From: Verrucomicrobiaceae bacterium
Lineage (GTDB): Bacteria > Verrucomicrobiota > Verrucomicrobiia > Verrucomicrobiales > Akkermansiaceae
Assembly (NCBI GenBank): GCA_027486655.1
Contig: JAIXOR010000032.1
Coordinates: 1-42,358 of the forward strand
DNA length: 42,358 bases
Reading direction: 5' to 3'
Part shown: positions 8,685 to 16,783 of the stretch, piece by piece
Position numbering within the stretch: the first letter of the stretch is position 1
How the letters are laid out: each line of letters opens with the position of its first letter
Position numbers and translations under genes: made by a program
The notes under the pieces: generated by a model
Database searches by the model: none
The model's input: only the letters and a program-made list of their open reading frames with translations
What the model was told of the DNA's origin: nothing

Positions 8685-9737
8685 ATGTCCTGGTTCTCCA
8701 AAAACTTCGAAAAAGCCGCTCTCGGCGGTGCCGTGGTCGTTGCCCTCGGCCTCGGCTACCTCGGCTACAGCAAACTCGGCGGAGTGGAAGCCGACTTCGT
8801 CCCTAACAACGGCGGTGCCGGCGGTAACGCCACCGCAGTCGCAGGGGCCGACCTCATTCCCAAGGCCAAGCAGTCCCTCGCTCTGGAACGCATCTGGTCC
8901 CAAGCCATGGACGGCGAGCGCGCCGTCGATCTTTTCACCGGCATCCCCCTCTTCATCAAGAGCGCCGAGCCCGACAAGGCGATCGATCTTGACAAGGGCG
9001 AGCCGGTCCACGCGGACATCCCGAACAAATGGTTTCTCGAAAACCGCATCGACCTCGGCTACGCGGATTCCCCGGATCGTGACCCGGATAGCGACGGTTT
9101 CTCGAACATCGAGGAATTCAAAGGCGGAACCGATCCGAACAACGGCAAGTCCACTCCGGACCTGATCGCCAAGCTCAAGTATGTGAAGGACGAAAGCCTC
9201 GCCTGGGCCCTCCGTCCCGGATTCGGTGCCGATGGTGCCTTTCCCTTCAGTTACAAGGATTCCAAGGCCCGCCTCAACAAGGTGCCTGCGGGTGAGATGG
9301 TGAAGCCCGGTGACGTCTTCTTCATCAAGGAACCCATGGTCGGTCGTTTCAAATTGCTCGGATCCGAGGTCCGCAAGGAACTCAACAAGAAGATCAATGT
9401 GGAAATGGACGTCACCTACGTCCGCATCGAGGATCAGAAACCCAACAAGGACAAACGGGTTTATGAGATTCCCGCGCCACTCTCCGAAGAGCGCATGAAC
9501 GACTTCCTCCAGTTCGACCGCACCGCGATCTTCTCGCTCGAAGCCCTTGGCCAGGCTGCCAATGAATTCAAGGTCGAGGAAAACACCACCTTCGGCCTGC
9601 CCTCCAGTTCTTCCAAGAAGGACTTCCTCCTCAAACAGGTCACTCCGGAAAAGGTCGTCATCGAAGCACCCGATGGGAAAGGCGGCCGTAAGACCGTCGA
9701 AATCAGCAAGGGAAGCCTGCCCCGCATCAACGAATAG
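8685..9737 (+). CDS. Amuc_1099-like single-pass protein with calcium loop (PilP-like role)
   Basis: A 350-residue protein with one N-terminal membrane anchor (about 9-28, ALGGAVVVALGLGYLGY) and a long periplasmic part. Residues 133-144 (DPDSDGFSNIEE) form an EF-hand / thrombospondin-3-like loop, with Asp at positions 1, 3 and 5, Gly at 6 and Glu at 12, followed by the typical KGGTDPNN turn. The C-terminal 45 residues (LLKQVTPEKVVIEAPDGKGG and onward) resemble the small beta domain by which PilP or GspC proteins contact a secretin; this is a resemblance by eye, not a proven match. Position in the locus corresponds to Amuc_1099. It sits 59 bases before the secretin gene. A role as the link between inner-membrane proteins and the secretin is inferred. 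Confidence 0.78.
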   Translation: MSWFSKNFEKAALGGAVVVALGLGYLGYSKLGGVEADFVPNNGGAGGNATAVAGADLIPKAKQSLALERIWSQAMDGERAVDLFTGIPLFIKSAEPDKAIDLDKGEPVHADIPNKWFLENRIDLGYADSPDRDPDSDGFSNIEEFKGGTDPNNGKSTPDLIAKLKYVKDESLAWALRPGFGADGAFPFSYKDSKARLNKVPAGEMVKPGDVFFIKEPMVGRFKLLGSEVRKELNKKINVEMDVTYVRIEDQKPNKDKRVYEIPAPLSEERMNDFLQFDRTAIFSLEALGQAANEFKVEENTTFGLPSSSSKKDFLLKQVTPEKVVIEAPDGKGGRKTVEISKGSLPRINE

Positions 9738-9796
9738 ATCTTTCAAAAAATCGCTTTTCAAACCTCGAAAACATCGCCAGAAACCCTCAGCTCACT

Positions 9797-12433
9797 ATGC
9801 AAAAAACGCCAGTTTATCGAACCAGCCGCTCCGCCGTCGCGCTGATGGCGGCGGCCTCCACCATGCCCGTCGTCATCTCCATGGCGAACGCCGGCGAAGG
9901 CAGCTACGGCTACAGCGGACTCGCTCAACGTGAAATGGTCCGCCGCCAGGAAGCGGTGGTCGAGGGCGACCGTCTCCTCAACGAAGGCCGTGAAGCCTAT
10001 GCGAAGGGGGACTACCAGATGGCGGTCGATAAATTCACCCAGGCCCTTCAAAAGGTCCCGGACGCCCCGATGTTCGCGGATCGCCGCCAAAGCTACATCG
10101 CCCACCTCAGCGACGCCAGCGTCGCTCTTGCCATGCAGCACCGCAAGGTCGGCAAGTATGCCGAGGCCCGCACGCTCCTGGAAGGCGTCATTGCTGTCGA
10201 TCCGAACAATGGAGAAGCCAAGCGCGAGCTCGGTTACCTCGATGACCCGATCCGCACCAACCCGGCCCTCACCTACGAGCACACCCAGAATGTCGACAAG
10301 GTGCGCCGCACGCTCTACACGGCGGAAGGCAACTACAACCTGGGCAAATACGACGATGCCAAGCGCGAGTACGAAAACGTGCTCCGCATCGATCCCTACA
10401 ACTCCGCAGCCCGCCGCGGTCTTGAGCGCCTCGCCCAAGCCAAGGCCGATTACTATCGCGCTGCTTACGATCAAACCCGCGCCGAGCTCCTCTCGCAAGT
10501 GGACGCCGCTTGGGAACTCGCGGTTCCGGCCGATGCTCCGGACATGCCCATCAGCACCTCGACCACCAGTCAGGATACCGGTGGTTCGGCCTACATCACG
10601 GAGAAACTCCGCCGCATCATCATTCCGCGTATCGATTTCGAAGACACCACCGTTGAGGAAGCCATTGACTTCCTTCGCCTTCGTTCGACCGAGCTCGACA
10701 CCCTCGAACTCGACCCCGCCCGCAAAGGCGTGAACTTCGTCGTCCGTCGCCCCCGCGCCAGCGCTGCTCCAGGTGCCGATGCAGGTCTTGATCCCGCTCC
10801 TGCCGCCGGTGCGGAAGCCCTTCCGACCGCAGGAGGCGATCCCGGATCCCTCCGCGTCCGTGAGCTCCGCATCCGCAATGTGCCTCTGGCTGTCGCGCTC
10901 AAATACATCTGCGACCAAACGAAGCTCCGCTACAAGGTCGACGATTTCGCTGTGACTCTCGTTCCTCAGACCGAGACCGGCGAGGACATCCTTACCCGCA
11001 CCTTCTCGGTGCCGCCCGACTTCCAGTCCCTCCTCGAGAGCGGCAGCAGCGGTGGCGGTGGCGGTGGCGGTGAAGTTGATCCCTTTGCCGAGCCCGCAGG
11101 TGGCAGTGGCGCTCCGCGTCTCGAAGCCCGGAAGCCCATCAAGGAACTTCTCAAGAATTCCGGCATCACCTTCTCGGATGGAACCACTGCTTCGCTCAGC
11201 CCGAATGGCGTGCTGCTGGTGACCAACACCCCGTCGGAGCTCGATAAGGTCGAGCAGCTGGTCAACACCTTCATCAACAAGCAGCCCAAGCAGGTCAAAA
11301 TCACCACCAAGTTCGTTGAAATCTCCCAGGAGAACAGCGACGAGCTCGGTTTCGACTGGATCATCACTCCTTTCGGCCTCTCGGCAAACAACGTGTTCGG
11401 TGCCGGTGGAACCATTGGCAACGGCTCGGCCCGCGTCGGTGACGACTTCTCCGGCCCAGCCATTCCCGGCGCTCTTCCGGGACAAAACGATGTCACCAAC
11501 ATCAGCACCGCTGGCAACCGCTCGGGTGACTCGGCCATCTCCCGCAACAGCATCGATGCCGTTCTCAACAACCCGAACCGCACGGCGCAAACCGCCAACG
11601 TGGCCCCCGGAATCATGTCCCTCACCGGCCTCTTCTCGGATGGCCAAGTCAAGATGATCATGCGCGGCCTCGCCCAGAAAAAGGGTGCCGACCTCATGAC
11701 CGCTCCCTCCGTGACGGCTCGTTCCGGTCAGAAAGCCACCATCGAAATCATCCGCGAATTCATCTACCCGACCGAATACGAACCCCCCGAACTTCCGAAC
11801 TCGGTGGGTGCCACCAACGTCGGCGACGGCGGTGGCGGCGGCGTGGTCAACACCGGTGGTATCTCCACCTTCCCGGTGACACCCGCCACCCCGACGGCCT
11901 TCGAAACCCGCAACACGGGTGTGACCCTCGAAATCGAGCCGACCATCGGTGAAAATGATTTCGTGATCGACCTTCGCTTCGTGCCGGAGATCGTCGAATT
12001 CGAAGGATTCATCAACTACGGAAGCCCGATCTCCTCCGGCGGAACCGACGCCCTCGGCAATCCGATCCAGGTGGTCATCACCGAAAACCGGATCGAAATG
12101 CCGGTCTTCTCGACCCGCCGCGTCAATACTTCGCTCACCATCTATGACGGTTACACCGTGGCAGTCGGTGGTCTGATGCGCGAAGACGTCCAGAACGTCG
12201 AGGACAAGGTGCCGATTCTCGGAGACATCCCGATCATCGGACGCTTGTTCCAGACCAAGGCCGAAAACCGCATCAAGAGCAACCTGATCGTCTTCGTGAC
12301 CGCCCAGATCATCGATGCCACCGGTCGCCCGCTTCGCGGTTCCGACGCGGCATCCGGTGCCGCCCCCGCCCCGGCCCCCGCCGGTGCCCCTGGTGCCCCG
12401 ATGGGTGATCCGGGTGTCCTTCCTGAACTCTGA
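9797..12433 (+). CDS. TPR-containing secretin (Amuc_1098-like, PilQ/GspD family)
   Basis: An outer-membrane secretin of 878 residues with a signal peptide (about 1-35). TPR-like helices cover about 50-215 (for example GREAYAKGDYQMAVDKF and NYNLGKYDDAKREYENVL). Two short secretin/TonB N-terminal-type segments follow (about 267-300 and 352-392), then a tract of seven glycines near 420, an N-domain near 445-510, and the secretin core (about 618-848). The family signature is seen in VGGLMREDVQNVEDKVPILG and the IGRLFQT and NLIVFVTAQI blocks. The tail is Pro/Ala/Gly-rich. Secretins form multimeric gated pores for pilus fibres or secreted proteins. The TPR part at the N-terminus is unusual compared with PilQ (AMIN domains) and matches Amuc_1098. 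It is the last gene of the locus; a long hairpin begins 20 bases after the stop. Confidence 0.92.
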   Translation: MQKTPVYRTSRSAVALMAAASTMPVVISMANAGEGSYGYSGLAQREMVRRQEAVVEGDRLLNEGREAYAKGDYQMAVDKFTQALQKVPDAPMFADRRQSYIAHLSDASVALAMQHRKVGKYAEARTLLEGVIAVDPNNGEAKRELGYLDDPIRTNPALTYEHTQNVDKVRRTLYTAEGNYNLGKYDDAKREYENVLRIDPYNSAARRGLERLAQAKADYYRAAYDQTRAELLSQVDAAWELAVPADAPDMPISTSTTSQDTGGSAYITEKLRRIIIPRIDFEDTTVEEAIDFLRLRSTELDTLELDPARKGVNFVVRRPRASAAPGADAGLDPAPAAGAEALPTAGGDPGSLRVRELRIRNVPLAVALKYICDQTKLRYKVDDFAVTLVPQTETGEDILTRTFSVPPDFQSLLESGSSGGGGGGGEVDPFAEPAGGSGAPRLEARKPIKELLKNSGITFSDGTTASLSPNGVLLVTNTPSELDKVEQLVNTFINKQPKQVKITTKFVEISQENSDELGFDWIITPFGLSANNVFGAGGTIGNGSARVGDDFSGPAIPGALPGQNDVTNISTAGNRSGDSAISRNSIDAVLNNPNRTAQTANVAPGIMSLTGLFSDGQVKMIMRGLAQKKGADLMTAPSVTARSGQKATIEIIREFIYPTEYEPPELPNSVGATNVGDGGGGGVVNTGGISTFPVTPATPTAFETRNTGVTLEIEPTIGENDFVIDLRFVPEIVEFEGFINYGSPISSGGTDALGNPIQVVITENRIEMPVFSTRRVNTSLTIYDGYTVAVGGLMREDVQNVEDKVPILGDIPIIGRLFQTKAENRIKSNLIVFVTAQIIDATGRPLRGSDAASGAAPAPAPAGAPGAPMGDPGVLPEL

Positions 12434-12752
12434 GGTCCTCACAGACCGGAAATCCACCATACCCGGCCCTCGGAAGGACTTTATTGAAAGTCTCCGAAGG
12501 CCGGGACTCTTGGTGGAAATTCGGTAGATTCCCCTGACTCCAATCCTCTGGCCCCTCGATTCCCTCATTCCCATGACCTCAACCGGACCTGATCCGATCT
12601 CCCGACCACTCTCCACACGGGAGCTGTCAGGCAGCGCGATCCGAATTCTCGGTGGTCCCCAGGGCGGTTCCGCTTCCACCCGTTCCGCTTCCTTTGCTCT
12701 CTCCTGAGTAACCCGCTTTCAATCTGCTTCTCTCAAATCAAACCCGCTCCCA
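12434..12752. other. 319-base intergenic region after the secretin gene
   Basis: The first part holds the long hairpin at 12453-12517. The remainder is pyrimidine-rich and contains no convincing gene. A 44-codon ATG frame at 12573-12707 exists but shows no family character. The promoter of the following protease gene should lie here, but I cannot point to a clear -35/-10 pair. Confidence 0.6.
12453..12517 (+). terminator. Long imperfect hairpin at the end of the secretin operon
   Basis: The outer stem pairs TCCACCA (12453-12459) with TGGTGGA (12511-12517). The middle stem pairs CCCGGCC (12462-12468) with GGCCGGG (12499-12505) and continues with TCGGA/TCCGA. The inner stem ACTTT/AAAGT closes on an ATTG loop (12483-12486). 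There are a few bulges and one mismatch. No U-tract follows, so it may act as a 3' end-stabilising structure or an atypical terminator rather than a classical intrinsic terminator. Confidence 0.6.
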
Positions 12753-15700
12753 ATGACTCCGCGTCAATCTCCGATCCGCCGTCTGGCTCCCTTTGTGCTT
12801 CCCTCCATGCTGGCTGTGGGAACGCTTGGATGGGTCCTTTTCCAAGGGGAAAGCGATCAAGTCCACTCTCCCCAAGACCAGGTTGCGAAGTCATCCAAGC
12901 CCACCGCTGCACGGGTCGAGTCGAAGGTTAGAGACCACCGCGACAGTCGTTTGGACCGTCTTCCTCTCGCCTCCGAATTCATCTCGAATCGGGTCGATCC
13001 CGCCAACCCGCAGATCGCCGGATACCTGGAAAGCTTCAGAAAGAGCGACAAAAAGGTCTCCGAAGCCTCGGTTCGCGAACTGGTGAACCTCAAGGTAGGT
13101 AAACCTTTCAAACTCACCGCCGCCGGTATCGAGTTCTCCGGAACCTTGGATAGCAAGGTGGTCAAGGAGTCGGTCACTCTGATGGGCCTCATGCTGGACG
13201 AGGATCTCGGACAGATTCAAATCTCCCTCCGCGAGGACGGAAAGGTTCTTGCCAACGTCTTCTTCAACGGCGAGTCCCACGCTTTCTCGGTCCGTGGCCT
13301 TCCGGAGAACGGATTCTGGACGATGACCGAATCCTCCGTGGATCGTCTCCTCTGCGCCCCGCTCGGTTCGACCTTCCCGATCGCGAGGGACCAGATGGCC
13401 ATGCCCCTGCTCAAGGCCCCAGGGGCGGGTGACAAAAAGAATCGCGCTCCATCCAAGGCTCTTCCCCTCCTCAGTAGCAATCCTTCCTCGAAGTTTGTCA
13501 TTTACTGCGACTTTGACGGGGAGACCGTCACCGACCCTTTCTGGAACAACGGAAGAACCATCAATGCAACCCCCATCGAGCGTTGGGATGACGAGGAGTT
13601 CATCACACGCATCTGGAAGCGGGTGTCGGAAGACTTCGCCGGTTTTGACATCAACGTCACCACGGATATCTCGATTTTCGAAGCAACCGCCGAGGAGCGT
13701 CGCATGCAGTGCGTGATCACCGATGTGAACGATGCCGCCCCAGGTGCTGGTGGCGTCGCGATTCTTGGTTCCTTTGGTTCCGGAAGCGTCTGCTGGTGCT
13801 TCAATCCCACCGAGGATTCGATCGCCGATACGATTTCCCACGAAGTCGGCCACACTCTCGGCCTTCTTCACGATAGCCAGAATGACCCGGTGACCGGCCA
13901 ATACAACGAGTATTATGGCGGCCACGGAACCGGCAACACGAGCTGGGCGCCGATCATGGGTGCTTACTTTGCCGACTTTGCCAATGGCGTCGAGCCCTAC
14001 GATGAGGCCCTGACCCAGTTCAGCATCGGCGAGTATCCGGGCGCCGCCAATGACGAGGATGACCTTGAAATCATCACCTCGGACAACGGTTTTGGATATC
14101 GCACCGATGACAAGGGGAATACCCTCAAGAAAGCGACCGCACTTGTCGTCGACAAAGGCGATATCAATGACGCAGGCATCATCGAGCGGAATGATGACGT
14201 CGACTGGTTCGTCGTCGGAACCAGCGGTGGATCCGCTGTCTTCAACGTCCGCGCAATCGATGTGAATTCGCCCGAAACCGATGCCCGTCAGCGCGGTGCG
14301 AACCTCGCGGTCTCCCTCGAGCTCTATGACAGCGAGGGTGAGTTGATCGCCACTTCCAATCCGGCCGATTCAATCGATGCCTCTCTCAGCGAAGTGCTTG
14401 AGGAAGGTGAGTACTACCTGAAGGTTGACGGCGTGGGCAAGGGTGACCTCACCACCGGTTTCTCAGATTATGCCAGCGTCGGACAATACACGATCACCGG
14501 CACCATCCCCCAGAACGGGGTTCTTTCCGTCGAACCTCCCACGGCTCTGATCGAAAAGTCCGGTCAGGACTTTGAGTTCGCCGTATCCGCCGATTCCGAG
14601 TGGTCTTGGAGTGTCGATCAGACTTGGGTGGAAACAAACGAGGCCGTCAATCAGGATGGAAACCAGGTGTTCAACTACTCGGTCGGGGAGAACACCACCC
14701 GTGAGGACCGCACCGCCACCATCACCTTCAAATCACGCTTCCTCACAGCGACTCACACCATCACTCAGGTTGGCAAGGACGACCACGGCGATACGATCGA
14801 CGATGCCACATTGGTGGCCATTGGTTCTTCGACTCCGGGTGTGTTCGAAGGGGGCGGCGATTACGATGTTTTCCGCATCGATGTTCGCGGTTTCGGAGAG
14901 CTTAACGTGCGCTCGAAAGGAACCACCAACACCTTCGGAGAGCTGCTTGATGCTTATGGCAAGCGCATTGCATCGAACAACAACGCAAGGAACCCGAACT
15001 TCAGCATCACCCGCCCCGTCGAAGCGGGCATCTATTATGTCCGCATGAGCCACGCGGTCGAAGGGGGTACCGGCGGGTATCAGATGGTTTGTGGTTTCGA
15101 AAGCAGCCCAACGGTCATCATCGATCCCTCCAAGCGTCAGGTCTCCGCTGCCGGTGGTGCATTTGACTTCCGGGTCCGCGCCAACACTTCCTGGGAGTGG
15201 TCCTGTGACAAGGCATGGGTGAAGTCGATCGAGCTGCCCAAACAGAATGGTGGACAACCTTTTGCCTACGAAGTGTTGCCCAATACCTCCGAAAAGGAAA
15301 GGGAGGCTGTCATCACCATTCGCAGTGAAAACGGATCCGTGACTCACCGGATCACCCAACGGCCAGCCGGTGCGGACGACCATGGTGACACTCGTTCCAA
15401 GGCCACCCGTCTTGCGGTCAATGGAGGCGTTTCCGGAGAGATCGACTCCGAGGGCGATGTGGACATGTTCCGATTGGAGTTCGCCACAAGCGGCACCGTA
15501 ACCGTCGGAACCACCGGATCCATGGACTCCTTTGGCGAACTTCTCGACTCGAAAGGGGTTGTGGTCGACTCCAACGACAACAGGAACGGTGACAATTTCG
15601 AGATCTCCCGTGGCGTCGAAGCCGGCACCTATTTTGTCAGGGTCCGTCACTTCGACAAACAAGGGATCGGTTCCTACAGGCTCGCCTCTTCCTTCGCTCC

Positions 15701-16628
15701 CTCCACCCTCGTCGATGTGAACTACAGTGCATCCGAAGGTGGCAGTGTCCGCGGTGATCGGAAGCAGAAGGTCCCCCTTGGAGGTGCCGCTCGCCGTGTT
15801 TCCGCAGTTCCTGCCACCGGCTTCTCCTTCATTGGCTGGAGTGACGGGGTCAAGTCCCCCGCGAGAACCGATCGCAATCTTCTCTCCCACGTGAATGTGA
15901 TCGCCCAGTTCGTTCGCACGATGACTGTGAGGACTGGCGGCGGCAAAGAACTGGCGGACAACCAGACCCCTCCCCTCGACTTCGGTGTGGTTGAAACCGG
16001 TGGCTCCGTGAAAAGGACCTTCGTCGTTCGCAATAATGGCGCAATCGCTCTCAAGAATCTGAGAATCAACAAGTCGGGCTCACACCCCGAGGCATGGACC
16101 ACCTCGATTCCCTCTCGCACCACACTCAACCCCGGCCAGTCCGCTTCGTTTGAGGTGACTCTGAAGTCCACCTCTGCCGGCTTCAAATCCGCCAACTTCG
16201 CAATCGCTGCAAGCGGAGCCAGCGGATCCTTCAGACTCCGTGTCATGGGGGTTGTCGGTGGTTCCAGCAATGCAACCCGGACCAAACTCGCGGGCGGTGT
16301 CTCGGAAGGTGCCTCGCTGGCTCTCCAAAATGGCTCGGTTGGAAAATCCGCAGGTCTTGCGCTCGGTGGTGTCTCATCTTCCTGGATCGCAGTCTCTCCG
16401 GACGGGTTTTTCCGCTATCGTTTCCACCGGGCCTCAGGTTCCGCCAAGGGCGAGTCCTTCTGGGTTTCCACCGACGGAGTCCTCTGGGAAGAGGCTCTGA
16501 TCCTCGATGTCTGGAAGGTTTCCCGTGATTCGGGAATCGACGAGTTCGAAGCCATCATCGCCCCTCCCGTGGAGCCCAAACCCCTCATCATCGTCTCAGA
16601 AACTCCGCCTGATCGAAAAAATCCGTGA
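12753..16628 (+). CDS. Exported multidomain metzincin-like metalloprotease with PPC and BACON domains
   Basis: A 1291-residue protein with an N-terminal signal or anchor (RRLAPFVLPSMLAVGTLGWVLF). After a propeptide-like region to about 240 comes the catalytic domain (about 245-430). It has the zinc motif H363-E-x-x-H367-x-x-G-x-x-H373-D, typical of metzincin proteases. The rest is a chain of small beta domains: PPC-type (about 469-585), BACON-type (590-674), PPC (676-784), BACON (788-869), PPC (875-983), an InlB-like GFSFIGWSDG unit (988-1058), and a segment like an ASPM/Hydin Ig domain (1069-1166). BACON and PPC domains are common in secreted carbohydrate- or protein-binding enzymes. The substrate is unknown. 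It follows the secretin operon on the same strand and precedes another giant exported protein. Confidence 0.87.
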   Translation: MTPRQSPIRRLAPFVLPSMLAVGTLGWVLFQGESDQVHSPQDQVAKSSKPTAARVESKVRDHRDSRLDRLPLASEFISNRVDPANPQIAGYLESFRKSDKKVSEASVRELVNLKVGKPFKLTAAGIEFSGTLDSKVVKESVTLMGLMLDEDLGQIQISLREDGKVLANVFFNGESHAFSVRGLPENGFWTMTESSVDRLLCAPLGSTFPIARDQMAMPLLKAPGAGDKKNRAPSKALPLLSSNPSSKFVIYCDFDGETVTDPFWNNGRTINATPIERWDDEEFITRIWKRVSEDFAGFDINVTTDISIFEATAEERRMQCVITDVNDAAPGAGGVAILGSFGSGSVCWCFNPTEDSIADTISHEVGHTLGLLHDSQNDPVTGQYNEYYGGHGTGNTSWAPIMGAYFADFANGVEPYDEALTQFSIGEYPGAANDEDDLEIITSDNGFGYRTDDKGNTLKKATALVVDKGDINDAGIIERNDDVDWFVVGTSGGSAVFNVRAIDVNSPETDARQRGANLAVSLELYDSEGELIATSNPADSIDASLSEVLEEGEYYLKVDGVGKGDLTTGFSDYASVGQYTITGTIPQNGVLSVEPPTALIEKSGQDFEFAVSADSEWSWSVDQTWVETNEAVNQDGNQVFNYSVGENTTREDRTATITFKSRFLTATHTITQVGKDDHGDTIDDATLVAIGSSTPGVFEGGGDYDVFRIDVRGFGELNVRSKGTTNTFGELLDAYGKRIASNNNARNPNFSITRPVEAGIYYVRMSHAVEGGTGGYQMVCGFESSPTVIIDPSKRQVSAAGGAFDFRVRANTSWEWSCDKAWVKSIELPKQNGGQPFAYEVLPNTSEKEREAVITIRSENGSVTHRITQRPAGADDHGDTRSKATRLAVNGGVSGEIDSEGDVDMFRLEFATSGTVTVGTTGSMDSFGELLDSKGVVVDSNDNRNGDNFEISRGVEAGTYFVRVRHFDKQGIGSYRLASSFAPSTLVDVNYSASEGGSVRGDRKQKVPLGGAARRVSAVPATGFSFIGWSDGVKSPARTDRNLLSHVNVIAQFVRTMTVRTGGGKELADNQTPPLDFGVVETGGSVKRTFVVRNNGAIALKNLRINKSGSHPEAWTTSIPSRTTLNPGQSASFEVTLKSTSAGFKSANFAIAASGASGSFRLRVMGVVGGSSNATRTKLAGGVSEGASLALQNGSVGKSAGLALGGVSSSWIAVSPDGFFRYRFHRASGSAKGESFWVSTDGVLWEEALILDVWKVSRDSGIDEFEAIIAPPVEPKPLIIVSETPPDRKNP

Positions 16629-16783
16629 TTTTCCGTTCAAACCGATCCTCTTCCAGTCTGTGGTCCCTTTTCCATGAATTTTTTCTTGGCCAGCCACGTC
16701 CTCCACAAGCATCCTTTCTCAAGACAAACCACTTTCCAATCTCAAAGTCTCCTCTTGCAGGGAACCCAACTTTCCATTCGCCA

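Noticed and set aside
9758..12679. 973-codon minus-strand frame opposite the secretin gene
   Set aside because: Compositionally an antisense shadow, with Gly/Asp/Val/His-rich low-information sequence; the secretin on the plus strand has family signatures.
12573..12707. 44-codon frame after the secretin gene
   Set aside because: No ribosome-binding site, no recognisable sequence and Ser/Arg/Pro-rich composition; more likely leader or spacer.
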